This document shows, piece by piece, positions 51,728-63,610 of a DNA stretch of 64,000 bases. Both the position numbers and the translations under genes were made by a program. The stretch lies in the NCBI RefSeq assembly GCF_030866765.1, contig NZ_CP133017.1:15001-79000 (forward strand), written 5' to 3'. Under the pieces are notes generated by a model. That model saw nothing but the letters and a program-made list of their open reading frames with translations, did not search any database and was not told the origin of the DNA. Numbering within the stretch: the stretch's first letter is position 1; every line of letters starts with the position of its first letter. The stretch comes from Paenibacillus silvisoli (GTDB lineage Bacteria > Bacillota > Bacilli > Paenibacillales > Paenibacillaceae).

Positions 51728-53185
51728 ATGAGGAACGTGGAGGAACGGCTGAGCGGGCTGTCTTTGCTGGCCCGGGAGGAACGGCTATGGCTGCCGGGAG
51801 AAACGGTGGTCGTCGCGGTGTCCGGAGGGCCGGATTCCATGGCTTTGCTTCATATGCTTCACCGGCTGCCCGAGGAAGAACGGCTCCATCTGGTGGCCGC
51901 CCATGTGGACCATGGCTTCCGCGGCGAGGAATCGGCGCGGGAGGCCGAGTCCGTACGGCAATATGCGGCACAGCTCGGCATCCCATGCCAAACGGCGCAT
52001 TTCGATTTACCTGCTTATATAGAAGAAACAGGAATGAACGCACAGGCGGCCGCCCGCGAGAAACGGTATTCGTTCTTGCATCAGGTCGCCCATGCATACG
52101 GCGCGGCGCGGATCGCGCTCGCCCATCACGCCGACGACCAGGCCGAGACGGTTCTGATGCGAATCGTGCGCGGCACGGGGCCCGCAGGACTTGCGGGCAT
52201 CCCAATTCGGCGAATCGAAAAAAACGTGGAACTTATTCGGCCTCTTTTGCGTACATACAAGGCAGACATCCTGCGCTACTGTGATCAATGGGCGATTCCG
52301 TTCAGTCAAGACAGCAGCAATGGGAAGACGTATTATTTTCGCAACGCGGTCCGCTTGGACGTTCTGCCTTACTTGGCGTCGTTTAACCCGCAGCTGTCCC
52401 CGTCGCTTGTCCGATTGGCGGAGCTTGCGGCGGCTGAAGACGATTGGCTGGAGCAGGAGACAAGGGCGGTCTTCAAGAGAAATATCGCGCCTCACGGCGA
52501 AGGATGCCAATTGACCCGCAAAGCGCTGCTTGGCCTGCATGTCGCTTTACAAAGGAGATTGATTAAACTAATATTGAGTTATGTTGGCTTGGAAACGGAA
52601 ACCACTTCCTTCGAACGCGTTGAAACGATTAGGCTTGCCGCCGCTGACGGCGCACCCGCGACGTGGAGCTTCGATGTGGGCAGCGGTGTTCGATTTCTGC
52701 GTGAGTACGACCAATTAGTGTTTATCCGCGCTAGTGACGGAAGAACGGTTCATGAACGCGCCGGATACGCCTATGCAGTGGAGAGAGGTACGGTATGCTT
52801 GGCATTGCCCGAAGCGGAAGCTGAATTATCGCTTGCGGAAATGGCCAAGAAGGAGTCGTTCAGACCGGCCAGCCGGTATGAGGCGCTGTTTGACGCCGAC
52901 GAGCTCGCATACCCGCTCACGATCCGAAATCGTAAGCCCGGTGACCGGATGCAAGTGCTTGGTTTAAATGGTACCAAAAAGGTACAAGATATGTTCGTTG
53001 ATGAACGCATTGCACCCTCTCGAAGGGAGACGGTGCCAATCGTTGTCGACGCCAATGGACATGTGCTTTGGATCCCCGGCATTCGACGGTCAAGCCATGC
53101 TCAAGTAAAGGACTCGACAAGCCGTGTCGTCAGCATGCTGATGAACGCGAGGCCGAGCGCCGATACTTTGAACAACCTTGAATAA
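51728..53185 (+). CDS. tilS: tRNA(Ile) lysidine synthase TilS
   Basis: Converts C34 of tRNA(Ile2) to lysidine, essential for AUA decoding. The 485-residue protein has the PP-loop [16 protein letters not shown] (near residue 31), [12 protein letters not shown], and a C-terminal substrate-binding domain ([20 protein letters not shown]). The start may be ATG 51728 or GTG 51737, since the AAGGATGAGG site suits the latter better. It ends before hprT as in Bacillus. Confidence 0.95.
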   Translation: MRNVEERLSGLSLLAREERLWLPGETVVVAVSGGPDSMALLHMLHRLPEEERLHLVAAHVDHGFRGEESAREAESVRQYAAQLGIPCQTAHFDLPAYIEETGMNAQAAAREKRYSFLHQVAHAYGAARIALAHHADDQAETVLMRIVRGTGPAGLAGIPIRRIEKNVELIRPLLRTYKADILRYCDQWAIPFSQDSSNGKTYYFRNAVRLDVLPYLASFNPQLSPSLVRLAELAAAEDDWLEQETRAVFKRNIAPHGEGCQLTRKALLGLHVALQRRLIKLILSYVGLETETTSFERVETIRLAAADGAPATWSFDVGSGVRFLREYDQLVFIRASDGRTVHERAGYAYAVERGTVCLALPEAEAELSLAEMAKKESFRPASRYEALFDADELAYPLTIRNRKPGDRMQVLGLNGTKKVQDMFVDERIAPSRRETVPIVVDANGHVLWIPGIRRSSHAQVKDSTSRVVSMLMNARPSADTLNNLE

Positions 53186-53237
53186 GATGTACGGCTCCAT
53201 TCATAGTATAGGCAAGAACCATTTAGGAGGGCCCGTG

Positions 53238-53777
53238 TTGCTGAACGACATTCAAGAAGTACTTTACGACGCAGACCAAATTCAGCAGAAAGTGCAGGAG
53301 CTGGGCGAAACCATCAGCCGTGAGTTTGAGGGACGCAATCCGCTCGTTATCTGCGTGCTTAAAGGCGCGTTTATTTTCATGGCTGATCTGGTCAAGACCA
53401 TTAACATTCCGCTTGAGATCGACTTTATGGCGGTATCCAGCTATGGCGCCTCGACCAAGACAAGCGGCGTCGTGAAAATCATTAAGGACCTGGACACATC
53501 GGTGGATGGCCGCGACGTGCTCATTGTCGAGGATATTATCGACAGCGGGCTGACGCTCAGCTACCTCATCGACGTGCTGGAGCGCCGCAACGCCAAGTCC
53601 ATCACGCTTGTGACGCTGTTTGACAAGCCGACAGGCCGCAAGGTGGAGTTGGAAGCGGACTATAAAGGATTTGTACTGCCGGACGCGTTCGTCGTCGGGT
53701 ACGGGCTTGATTATGCGGAGCAATACCGCAACCTGCCGATCATCGGCATTTTGAAGCCCGAGGTTTACGAGAAGTAA
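53238..53777 (+). CDS. hprT: Hypoxanthine-guanine phosphoribosyltransferase
   Basis: Purine salvage enzyme, 179 residues (B. subtilis 180). The PRPP loop [13 protein letters not shown] (near 95) and the [11 protein letters not shown] and [12 protein letters not shown] motifs are conserved. TTG 53238 is chosen because AGGAGG (53225-53230) is 7 bp upstream and the length then fits. An upstream in-frame extension to 53178 is unlikely. Confidence 0.96.
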   Translation: MLNDIQEVLYDADQIQQKVQELGETISREFEGRNPLVICVLKGAFIFMADLVKTINIPLEIDFMAVSSYGASTKTSGVVKIIKDLDTSVDGRDVLIVEDIIDSGLTLSYLIDVLERRNAKSITLVTLFDKPTGRKVELEADYKGFVLPDAFVVGYGLDYAEQYRNLPIIGILKPEVYEK

Positions 53778-53805
53778 CAGGTGATGCAACTCGCCATGCC
53801 AGGAC

Positions 53806-53825
53806 GGCTCCCGCTCGCGGGAGCC
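53806..53825 (+). other. Short perfect hairpin between hprT and ftsH
   Basis: GGCTCCCGC and GCGGGAGCC form a 9-bp stem with a 2-nt loop. No U tract follows immediately; it may stabilise the hprT transcript end or attenuate read-through. Confidence 0.4.
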
Positions 53826-53874
53826 TCTCGTGCAAGGTAAACTTATTTTTTGCGTCTTCGAGAGGAGGTAGGGG

Positions 53875-55899
<2,025 letters not shown>

Positions 55900-55911
55900 T
55901 TCCTATAAGAC

Positions 55912-55954
55912 AAAGGCTGTCGAACGCAGGTACCTGCGGCGGCAGCCTTTTTAT
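55912..55954 (+). terminator. Terminator of ftsH
   Basis: AAAGGCTG ... CAGCCTTT encloses CGCAGGTACCTGCG, followed by TTT. Confidence 0.85.
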
Positions 55955-56049
55955 ATTCTCGGGAGCTGCGCGTGTAAATGGCGGCTTATGTCGTTTCTTG
56001 GGAAGAAACGGAATGCGCGAGCTAAGTGACGTATTCAGTTTCTTCCTTG

Positions 56050-56078
56050 TTGACAGCATACTCTAACCTGTGTAAATT
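56050..56078 (+). promoter_or_regulatory. Candidate sigma-A promoter of nadABC
   Basis: TTGACA (56050-56055), 17-bp spacer, TAAATT (56073-56078). The leader to nadA would be about 165 nt and contains an inverted repeat. Confidence 0.55.
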
Positions 56079-56198
56079 TAAGGTTAATCCCTTGTAAATG
56101 CCCTTGCGAATGATCCGGCTTGCGCCGTGGGTATGATAAGGATGATCTACAGCCATGCACTCATCGCATTATCGATAAATTATCGTAAACGAATATCC

Positions 56199-56224
56199 AA
56201 CTTTGTGCACCAGTTCACAAAGTT
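56199..56224. promoter_or_regulatory. Inverted repeat before nadA, candidate operator or leader hairpin
   Basis: AACTTTGTG (56199-56207) and CACAAAGTT (56216-56224), a perfect 9-bp repeat with an 8-nt loop, ends 7 bp before the AGAGGGGAA ribosome-binding site. The rest of the 347-bp interval holds only the ftsH terminator and the candidate promoter. Confidence 0.5.
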
Positions 56225-56247
56225 AGTGAAAAGAGGGGAATTTAGCT

Positions 56248-57186
56248 ATGGAAGCACTAGCTCTGGAACGCAAGGCGGAGCAAAACCGCGAGCTGCGTGA
56301 ACGCTTGGAGCAGCTGAAGAAAGAACGCAATGCCATCATTCTCGCCCATTATTATCAGCGTGATGAAATTCAAGAGGTCGCCGATTTCCGCGGAGACTCC
56401 TTCCTGCTCGCGCAGAAGGCAGCTGAAACGGATGCGGACGTCATCGTCTTCTGCGGCGTTCACTTCATGGGTGAAAGCGCGAAGATTTTGGCGCCGAACA
56501 AAACGGTTATCATTCCAGACGAGCGTGCCGGCTGCCCGATGGCGGACATGGTCAACGTGGACGGCTTGCGCAAGCTGAAGGCTCAGCATCCGAATGCGAA
56601 GGTCGTCACGTACATTAACTCGTCCGCGGAGATCAAAGCGGAAACCGATATTTGCTGTACGTCCGCCAACGCCGTCCGCGTTGTGAATTCGGTCGATTCC
56701 GATGAAATCATTTGGGTTCCGGACAAAAATCTCGGCCACTATGTGCAGCAGAAGACCGACAAAAAAATGATCATCTGGGAAGGCTACTGCAACACGCATG
56801 ACATGCTGACCGTCAAAGATGTAGAGGAAATGAAAGCGAAGCATCCGAACGCGCAATTCGTGGTTCACCCGGAATGCCGTCCAGAGGTCGTCGCGCTTGG
56901 CGATTTCGTCGGAAGCACGACAGCTATCATTAAATATTGCAAAGAATCGGATTGCCAAGAGTTCATCGTCGGCACGGAGGACGGAACGGGCTATCAGCTG
57001 CGTTTGGACAGCCCGAACAAAACGTTCCATTTTGCAACGAAGTATTTGGTATGCCCGAATATGAAGGTCAACAATTTGAAGAAGCTCGTCAAATGCTTGG
57101 AGACGATGCAGCCGCAAATTTACGTGCCGGAAGAAGTCGCAAGCAAAGCCCGTTTATCCCTGGAGCGCATGTTACAAGTGAAGTAG
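56248..57186 (+). CDS. nadA: Quinolinate synthase A
   Basis: Condenses iminoaspartate with dihydroxyacetone phosphate. The 312-residue protein has the three cysteines expected for its [4Fe-4S] cluster, in FCGVHFMGESAK, ADICCTSANA and HPECRPEV, and the conserved AHYYQRDEIQEVADFRGDS (about 34-52). First gene of nadA-nadB-nadC; in B. subtilis the order is nadB-nadC-nadA. Confidence 0.96.
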   Translation: MEALALERKAEQNRELRERLEQLKKERNAIILAHYYQRDEIQEVADFRGDSFLLAQKAAETDADVIVFCGVHFMGESAKILAPNKTVIIPDERAGCPMADMVNVDGLRKLKAQHPNAKVVTYINSSAEIKAETDICCTSANAVRVVNSVDSDEIIWVPDKNLGHYVQQKTDKKMIIWEGYCNTHDMLTVKDVEEMKAKHPNAQFVVHPECRPEVVALGDFVGSTTAIIKYCKESDCQEFIVGTEDGTGYQLRLDSPNKTFHFATKYLVCPNMKVNNLKKLVKCLETMQPQIYVPEEVASKARLSLERMLQVK

Positions 57187-57226
57187 CATGCGCTACTCTC
57201 TTTCCGCAGAAAGGAAAGTTGCACTT

Positions 57227-58843
57227 ATGATTCCACGTTATCTCGTTGATGTTGAACTCGATTCGCTGCCGGTTATTCATAAAGACGTCATTGTGATCGG
57301 GGCCGGCATTGCCGGTCTTTTTACCGCTATAAAGGCCAGCGAAACGAACGATGTGCTGATGATTACGAAGAAGTCGCTGATGGACAGCAACACCCGCTAT
57401 GCCCAGGGCGGCATCGCCGCGGTTATTTCCGAAGACGATTCGCCCGCTTATCATCGCCAAGATACGCTTATTGCCGGCGCGGGTCTATGCTCGCATGAAG
57501 CCGTCGATGTACTGGTGCATGAAGGAACGAAGGGCGTCGAAGATTTGATCCGCATGGGGACGCAATTCGATACGGAGAACGGCGAGTTTGCGCTCACCAA
57601 AGAAGGCGCGCATAGTCAGCGCCGCATTTTGCATGCCAATGGGGATGCGACCGGGTATGAGATCGTTCGGGCATTGTCGGAGAAAGCGGTGGCGAATCCG
57701 CGAATCGACGTGTGGGACGATCATTTTGCTATTGACCTCATTACCGATGACGGCGTCTGCATCGGCGCGCTTGTGCAGAAGCCGGACGGGCAGCGCTTGA
57801 TCGTCCGCGGCAAAGCGACGATTCTTTGCTCCGGCGGTGCGGGTCAGTTGTACCGGTATACGACCAATCCGGAAGTAGCGACCGGAGACGGTATCGCGAT
57901 GGCTTACCGTGCGGGTGCTTACATACAGGACGTGGAGTTTTTTCAATTTCACCCGACGTCGCTCTGCTATCCGGGCGCGCCTCGCTTCTTGATTTCCGAG
58001 GCGGTGCGCGGCGAAGGCGCGGTGCTGCGCAACATTCGCGGCGAGCGGTTTATGGAGAAGTATCACGAGCAGCTGGAATTAGCGCCGCGGGATGTCGTGG
58101 CCCGTGCGATCGTCAGCGAAATGGAAGCGACCAAGTCGACGTTCGTTTATATCGATGTCACGCATGAGTCGGCTGACATGATCAGGCACCGTTTTCCGAA
58201 TATATACGAGTTCTGCTTGAACTTCGGTCTTGATTTAACGACGGATTGGATTCCCGTCGCGCCTGCGGCGCATTATATGATGGGCGGCGTTAAAACCGAT
58301 CTGAACGGCGAAACGAACCTGCGGCGGCTGTTTGCCTGCGGCGAATGCTCGTCCACCGGCGTTCATGGCGCTAACCGTCTGGCCAGCAACTCGCTGTCGG
58401 AAGCGATCGTCTTCGGGCGCCGAATCGTGGAGCGGATCAATGCGCTATCGCCGCTTGAGGGACACGAGCATGTACAAATGCTATCCCTTTCGCGCAGCGA
58501 GGCTCCGATTCAAGCGGTTGTGGAGAAGCGGCTGAAGCTGCAAAAAATTATGGTGCGCTACGTCGGGCTGCGCCGCAATGCCAACGGCCTAAATAAAGGG
58601 CTTGAGGAGTTGAAGCGGCTGCGTTCGATTTTCCAATCCGTCATCACGAAGCGGGAAGAATATGAGTTTGCGAATCTCCTCACCTGCGCGATGCTGACGA
58701 CACAGTCCGCGCTGGGCCGCGAAGAAAGCCGCGGCGCGCATAGCCGGGAAGATTTTCCGGAGCGGGATGACCTGCTCTGGCGCAAGCATACCGTTCTCCA
58801 TCGGGAGTACGGGTTAACAGAGGAGCGAATCGAAGATGTATGA
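57227..58843 (+). CDS. nadB: L-aspartate oxidase
   Basis: FAD enzyme that makes iminoaspartate, 538 residues. FAD-binding VIGAGIAGLFTAIKA near residue 20, NTRYAQGGIAAV, and the capping/active-site HPTSLCYPGAPRFLISEAVR (about 240-260) are conserved. ATG 57227 is preferred to 57188 because GAAAGGAAAG precedes it. Its end overlaps nadC by eight bases. Confidence 0.96.
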   Translation: MIPRYLVDVELDSLPVIHKDVIVIGAGIAGLFTAIKASETNDVLMITKKSLMDSNTRYAQGGIAAVISEDDSPAYHRQDTLIAGAGLCSHEAVDVLVHEGTKGVEDLIRMGTQFDTENGEFALTKEGAHSQRRILHANGDATGYEIVRALSEKAVANPRIDVWDDHFAIDLITDDGVCIGALVQKPDGQRLIVRGKATILCSGGAGQLYRYTTNPEVATGDGIAMAYRAGAYIQDVEFFQFHPTSLCYPGAPRFLISEAVRGEGAVLRNIRGERFMEKYHEQLELAPRDVVARAIVSEMEATKSTFVYIDVTHESADMIRHRFPNIYEFCLNFGLDLTTDWIPVAPAAHYMMGGVKTDLNGETNLRRLFACGECSSTGVHGANRLASNSLSEAIVFGRRIVERINALSPLEGHEHVQMLSLSRSEAPIQAVVEKRLKLQKIMVRYVGLRRNANGLNKGLEELKRLRSIFQSVITKREEYEFANLLTCAMLTTQSALGREESRGAHSREDFPERDDLLWRKHTVLHREYGLTEERIEDV

Positions 58844-59732
58844 AGCACAATTTGATGCAGCCGCCTTGTTCAGCGCGGAGACGCTGCGGAATCAGATCCG
58901 GGCATGGCTGGCTGAAGATATAGGGACAGGCGATATTACGAGCTGGGCGACCATTCCGGCCGGCACCCGTTCCAAAGCGGTCATTCACGTGAAGGAGGAC
59001 GGCGTTCTGGCCGGGATTCCAGTCGCTCGGCTTGTGTTCGAGGTCGTGGACCCTTCGCTCGCATTTCGTCCGCTGGCGGCTGACGGCGATACCGTCGTCA
59101 AAGGCACGGTACTGGCCGAGGTGGAAGGCAGCACGCACAGCATCCTTACCGGCGAGCGGCTCGCGCTTAACTTGATGCAGCGGTTATCCGGCATTGCCAC
59201 CAAGACGCGCGCTTTCGTGCACGCCATTGAAGGACTGCCTGCGCGCTTGGTGGACACGCGCAAGACGACGCCGGGGCACCGCCTGTTGGAGAAATATGCG
59301 GTTCGCGTTGGCGGCGGCTTCAATCACCGTTTCGGACTCTATGACGCCGTCATGATTAAGGACAACCATATTAAAGGCTCCGGCGGCATTACGGGCGCGG
59401 TTCGCGCCGCGCGCCAAGCGATTCCGCATACGATGAAAATCGAAGTCGAAACGGAGTCCATCGCTCAAGTGGAAGAAGCGCTCGCGTGCGGCACCGATAT
59501 TATCATGCTCGATAATATGCCGAACGAGCTGATGCGCGAGGCCGTCCAGCTTATCAAGTCGCAAGCGGCTCACGTCATCGTGGAAGCATCCGGCGGCGTT
59601 AATTTGAGCACCATACGCGGCATTGCGGAAACCGGCGTCGATGTCATCTCCGTCGGCGGCCTGACCTACTCGTTCCAATCGCTCGACATCAGTCTGGATT
59701 TGAACGGGAAAAAAGGAGGGCCAACGGCATGA
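58836..59732 (+). CDS. nadC: Nicotinate-nucleotide pyrophosphorylase (carboxylating)
   Basis: Quinolinate phosphoribosyltransferase, 298 residues: DIGTGDITS near residue 32, [30 protein letters not shown] and MIKDNHI are the substrate-binding motifs. AGAGGAG lies before ATG 58836 inside nadB. It completes de novo NAD synthesis to nicotinate mononucleotide, and overlaps coaX by four bases. Confidence 0.96.
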   Translation: MYEAQFDAAALFSAETLRNQIRAWLAEDIGTGDITSWATIPAGTRSKAVIHVKEDGVLAGIPVARLVFEVVDPSLAFRPLAADGDTVVKGTVLAEVEGSTHSILTGERLALNLMQRLSGIATKTRAFVHAIEGLPARLVDTRKTTPGHRLLEKYAVRVGGGFNHRFGLYDAVMIKDNHIKGSGGITGAVRAARQAIPHTMKIEVETESIAQVEEALACGTDIIMLDNMPNELMREAVQLIKSQAAHVIVEASGGVNLSTIRGIAETGVDVISVGGLTYSFQSLDISLDLNGKKGGPTA

Positions 59733-60496
59733 TCGTCGTCGTTGACGTAGGCAATACGAATATCGTGCTCGGCATTTACCAGGCACGCAAGCTGCTGTAC
59801 CATTGGCGGCTGAGCACGAACCGCTCGGCCACCGTGGATGAGTACGGCATTATGATCCACAATTTGTTCCAACTCGCGGGCGTGAAGCTGGATCAGATCG
59901 AAGGCGTCATCATTTCCTCCGTCGTGCCGCCATTAATGCGGACGCTGGAGCAGCTGTGCCAGAAATATCTTCGCAAATCGCCGCTTATCGTAGGCCCAGG
60001 AATTAAGACAGGCTTGAACATCCGTTACGAAAACCCGCGTGAAGTCGGTGCGGACCGGATCGTCAACTCCATCGCGGGCATCGAGAAATACGGCGCGCCG
60101 CTGATCGTCGTTGATTTCGGCACGGCGACTACGTTTGATTATATCGATGCGGGCAACAATTATTTGGGAGGTGCCATCGTGCCGGGTATCGGCATTTCGA
60201 CGGAAGCGCTGTACCAGCGTGCCGCCAAGCTGCCTCGCATCGAGCTGGTGAAGCCGAAGAGCGTCATCGGCCGCAATCCGGTGACGTCGATGCAAGCCGG
60301 CATTATTTTCGGCTATGCGGGTCAGGTGGACGGGATCGTCAACCGCATTCGCAAGGAGTTCGGCGTTTCGCCGCGCGTGATCGCGACCGGCGGTTTGGCG
60401 GATCTCATTGCAGCCGAGTCGGATACGATCGAAGAGGTCGATCCGCTGCTAACCCTCGAAGGCTTGCGCATCATTTACGAACGAAATCAAGAATAG
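59729..60496 (+). CDS. coaX: Type III pantothenate kinase
   Basis: First step of coenzyme A synthesis. The 255-residue ASKHA-fold protein has [10 protein letters not shown] (near 6-15), [11 protein letters not shown] and [13 protein letters not shown]. It is fused by an ATGA overlap to the NAD genes, so NAD and CoA cofactor synthesis are cotranscribed. Confidence 0.96.
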   Translation: MIVVVDVGNTNIVLGIYQARKLLYHWRLSTNRSATVDEYGIMIHNLFQLAGVKLDQIEGVIISSVVPPLMRTLEQLCQKYLRKSPLIVGPGIKTGLNIRYENPREVGADRIVNSIAGIEKYGAPLIVVDFGTATTFDYIDAGNNYLGGAIVPGIGISTEALYQRAAKLPRIELVKPKSVIGRNPVTSMQAGIIFGYAGQVDGIVNRIRKEFGVSPRVIATGGLADLIAAESDTIEEVDPLLTLEGLRIIYERNQE

Positions 60497-60513
60497 AAGA
60501 GGTAACGAACGCT

Positions 60514-61410
60514 ATGGCTGAAAAAGATTATTTGGTGCGCGGCACCGCTTGGAACGGAACGCTTCGCGTATTTGCCGTGAAGACGACCGTGCTGGTCGAA
60601 GAGCTGCGGAACCGTCATAACACGCTGCCAACGACAACGGCGGCGCTTGGCCGCACGGCGACCGCGGGCGCGATGATGGGCGCGATGCTGAAGGGCAAAG
60701 AGAAGCTGACCATACAAGTGAAAGGCGACGGCCCGGCAGGCCAAATCGTCGTGGACGCCAATGCGAGCGGCGAAGTACGCGGCTACGTGGACAATCCGCA
60801 AGTGCAGCTGCCCAGCAATGCGCTGGGCAAGCTCGATGTTGCTGGCGTGGTCGGCCGCAGCGGCTATATTCACATTATCAAGGATTTAGGGCTGAAGGAG
60901 CCGTATCGCGGCAGCGTTCCGATTGTATCGGGCGAACTGGCGGAGGATTTTACGTATTACTTCGCGACATCGGAGCAAACGCCGTCCGTGGTCGGCCTTA
61001 GCGTGCTGGTCGACGAGTACGGGAATGTCATGAACGCCGGCGGTTTTATCGTTCAGGTGCTGCCGGGCATCACCGAAGAAGATATAACGAGGCTGGAGCA
61101 AGCGATTGGGTCGCTGCCGCCGATTTCGGCGTTGTTCGAGCAAGGCGAAACGCCGGAGAGCTTGCTGCGGCTTGTCGTTGGCGACGATCTTCAGCTGATG
61201 GACGAGCTCAGCATCGTCTTTGAATGCCAGTGCTCCAAGGAGCGGGTGGAACGGACGCTGATCAGCATGGGGGAATCCGAGTTAAAACTGTTAATTGATG
61301 AAGACGGTCAAGCTGAAGTCGTGTGCCATTTCTGCAACGAGAGTTATGTGTTTGACACCCCGCAGCTGGAAATGCTGCTCGATCAGGCAAAGCCGAAACC
61401 GATCCAATAA
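60514..61410 (+). CDS. hslO: Redox-regulated chaperone Hsp33
   Basis: A 298-residue Hsp33: N-terminal core with GTLRVFAVKTT and a C-terminal zinc switch with CQC (near 238) and CHFC (near 271). Oxidation releases zinc and activates holdase function. It follows coaX at 17 bp, as in B. subtilis yacB-yacC. Confidence 0.96.
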   Translation: MAEKDYLVRGTAWNGTLRVFAVKTTVLVEELRNRHNTLPTTTAALGRTATAGAMMGAMLKGKEKLTIQVKGDGPAGQIVVDANASGEVRGYVDNPQVQLPSNALGKLDVAGVVGRSGYIHIIKDLGLKEPYRGSVPIVSGELAEDFTYYFATSEQTPSVVGLSVLVDEYGNVMNAGGFIVQVLPGITEEDITRLEQAIGSLPPISALFEQGETPESLLRLVVGDDLQLMDELSIVFECQCSKERVERTLISMGESELKLLIDEDGQAEVVCHFCNESYVFDTPQLEMLLDQAKPKPIQ

Positions 61411-61427
61411 TCGGAGGCTAAGCGATA

Positions 61428-62423
61428 ATGAAGAACGACCGGGTGCTGAAGAGCATCGTGCTGCTTCAGGCTTTATGTATGATTGTGCTGGCGCTTGTCG
61501 TAGTGTTCAAGGTCGTGCTGCCGCCGAAGGCCGATCCCCAGACGCCGTCTTCGAAGCCGCAGGACCAAGAAGGCGGCGCACCGGCGGATTCAGACGGACA
61601 ACAAGAGGAGTCGCTGGCCGCAACCGTAGGCCAAGAGCGCATCACGGCGCAGCAATTGAGCGACGAGCTGAGGCGGCAATATGGCGACCAGCTGCTGCGT
61701 ACGCTTATGGTCCGGGCGGCAACGCGGCAGGAAGCCCAAGCCGAGGATATCGCCGTCACGGATGCCGAGCTGAACGATGAGCTGAAAGCGATGATGGCCG
61801 GCTACGAGGACGAAGAGCATTACTACGCCTCGATGAAGGAGCAGCTCGGCTTAACCCCGGAGGGAATCCGGGAAGATACGGAGTATCGGCTGCTGCTCGA
61901 GCAAATCGCCGTTCGTACGGCCAGCGTAACCGAAGCGGAAATTGATGCTTACATAGCGGACAATCAGGATCGGTTCGCGCCCCGAAAGCAGCTGCATCTC
62001 GCATGGATTGTGCTGGCGACGGAGAAGGAAGCCGATGAGCTCCTTGAGAAGCTGGAAGACGGCGAAGACTTTGGGCTGATGGCCAAGACCTATTCGCTGG
62101 ATGCGGATACGGCGGATGGCGGCGGTGATCTTGGCTTTATCGAAGCGGATGATCCGTTTGTGGACGAGGACGTGCTTGCGGCGGCGAACGGGCTGTCGGT
62201 CGGTGAGGTCACCGGACCGATTCCGATCGAGCAGGGCGAGGCGGTCATCCGGCTGCTGGAGACGAAGACGGAGCAGCTCGTGAGCGAGAGCCGTCTGCGC
62301 GATCAAGCGCGGAAGGAGCTGGCGCTCAACAAGCTGAACAGCCTGCGGGAAGTGGAAAATTCGCTGCTGCGGAAATACAATGCGACCGTGAAGCCGGGAG
62401 CGGTTCAACCAACGTCGCCCTAG
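61428..62423 (+). CDS. Membrane-anchored PpiC-type foldase (YacD-like)
   Basis: A 331-residue protein with an N-terminal membrane anchor (about 8-30) lacking a lipobox Cys, a Pro/Gln/Glu-rich linker (about 33-62), SurA-like helices and a parvulin domain (about 185-285, LHLAWIVLATEKEADELLEK). It corresponds by position to B. subtilis YacD. Unlike the 28.3-kb foldase it is not a lipoprotein. CGGAGG precedes the ATG. Confidence 0.88.
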   Translation: MKNDRVLKSIVLLQALCMIVLALVVVFKVVLPPKADPQTPSSKPQDQEGGAPADSDGQQEESLAATVGQERITAQQLSDELRRQYGDQLLRTLMVRAATRQEAQAEDIAVTDAELNDELKAMMAGYEDEEHYYASMKEQLGLTPEGIREDTEYRLLLEQIAVRTASVTEAEIDAYIADNQDRFAPRKQLHLAWIVLATEKEADELLEKLEDGEDFGLMAKTYSLDADTADGGGDLGFIEADDPFVDEDVLAAANGLSVGEVTGPIPIEQGEAVIRLLETKTEQLVSESRLRDQARKELALNKLNSLREVENSLLRKYNATVKPGAVQPTSP

Positions 62424-62444
62424 GCCTTTTGTTGTAAAAGGCTA

Positions 62445-62474
62445 TTGACAACTACTGGGTTGGATTGATAAGAT
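62445..62474 (+). promoter_or_regulatory. Sigma-A promoter of cysK
   Basis: TTGACA (62445-62450), 18-bp spacer, TAAGAT (62469-62474). The leader contains AATACC ... GGAATAAGG, which could be a CymR-type sulfur-control site; this is only a suggestion. Confidence 0.6.
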
Positions 62475-62521
62475 AGGAGTAATACCAACTGAATTAGTCG
62501 GAATAAGGAGGAGCACTTTTC

Positions 62522-63460
62522 ATGGCTAAAATTGTACAAAGCGTGACTGAGCTTATCGGAGATACACCTCTTGTTCGTTTGAACCGTTTGGTTCCGGAGG
62601 ACAGCGCAGAAATTTACGTAAAGCTGGAGTACCAGAACCCAGGCGCAAGCGTTAAGGACCGTATCGCTATCAGCATGATCGAAGTAGCTGAGCAGGAAGG
62701 CATTTTGAAGCCGGGCGACACGATCGTTGAACCGACTAGCGGCAACACCGGTATCGGTCTTGCGATGGTTGCGGCAGCGAAAGGCTACAGAGCGATTCTC
62801 GTTATGCCTGAAACGATGAGCATCGAGCGCCGCAACTTGCTGCGCGCATACGGTGCTGAGCTTGTTCTTACACCGGGCTCGGAGGGCATGAACGGAGCGG
62901 TTCGCCGTGCGGAAGAGCTGCAAGCCGAGAATCCTTCGTACTTTATTCCGCAGCAATTCAAAAACCAAGCGAACGTGAAGATCCACCGCGAAACAACGGG
63001 TCCGGAAATCGTCGAAGCGATCAACTCGCTTGACGGCAAGCTGGACGCATTCGTAGCGGGTATCGGTACAGGCGGTACGATTTCCGGTGCCGGCGAAGTG
63101 CTGAAGCAGAACTTCCCGGGCATTAAAGTCGTAGCGGTTGAGCCAGCGGCATCCCCGCTGCTGTCCGGCGGCAGCCCAGGCGGCCACAAGATCCAAGGGA
63201 TCGGTGCTAACTTCATTCCTGACATTCTGAACCGTGAGATCTATGACGAAGTCATTACGATCGAGAACGATCAAGCGTTCGAAACGGCTCGCCGCGCAGC
63301 GAAAGAAGAAGGCATTCTTTGCGGCATTTCCTCCGGTGCGGCGATTTTCGCGGCATTGAAGGTAGCTAAAGAGCTTGGCAAAGGCAAGCGCGTTGTGGCA
63401 ATCGTTCCGTCCAACGGCGAACGTTACCTGTCCACGCCGCTGTTCAACTTCGAGAACTAA
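62522..63460 (+). CDS. cysK: Cysteine synthase A
   Basis: PLP enzyme forming cysteine from O-acetylserine and sulfide, 312 residues. PLP Lys in [11 protein letters not shown] (near residue 45), the substrate loop [11 protein letters not shown] and the phosphate loop [10 protein letters not shown] are all present. AAGGAGGAG precedes the ATG, and codon choice (many GTT/GAA) suggests high expression. Own promoter and terminator. Confidence 0.97.
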   Translation: MAKIVQSVTELIGDTPLVRLNRLVPEDSAEIYVKLEYQNPGASVKDRIAISMIEVAEQEGILKPGDTIVEPTSGNTGIGLAMVAAAKGYRAILVMPETMSIERRNLLRAYGAELVLTPGSEGMNGAVRRAEELQAENPSYFIPQQFKNQANVKIHRETTGPEIVEAINSLDGKLDAFVAGIGTGGTISGAGEVLKQNFPGIKVVAVEPAASPLLSGGSPGGHKIQGIGANFIPDILNREIYDEVITIENDQAFETARRAAKEEGILCGISSGAAIFAALKVAKELGKGKRVVAIVPSNGERYLSTPLFNFEN

Positions 63461-63501
63461 TTGAAATCGCGTAAGTCTCTAAAGGCTTACACGCTATAAA
63501 G

Positions 63502-63536
63502 AGATCCCCTTCACAATCACAAGGGGATCTTTTTTC
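63502..63536 (+). terminator. Terminator of cysK
   Basis: AGATCCCCTT (63502-63511) with AAGGGGATCT (63521-63530), then TTTTT. Confidence 0.92.
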
Positions 63537-63610
63537 ATATTCATAAAACGTTCCGGCGCAGGAAAAAATAAGGCAATCCCCTTTTGACCATCGAGAGGAG
63601 CTGCTTATCC

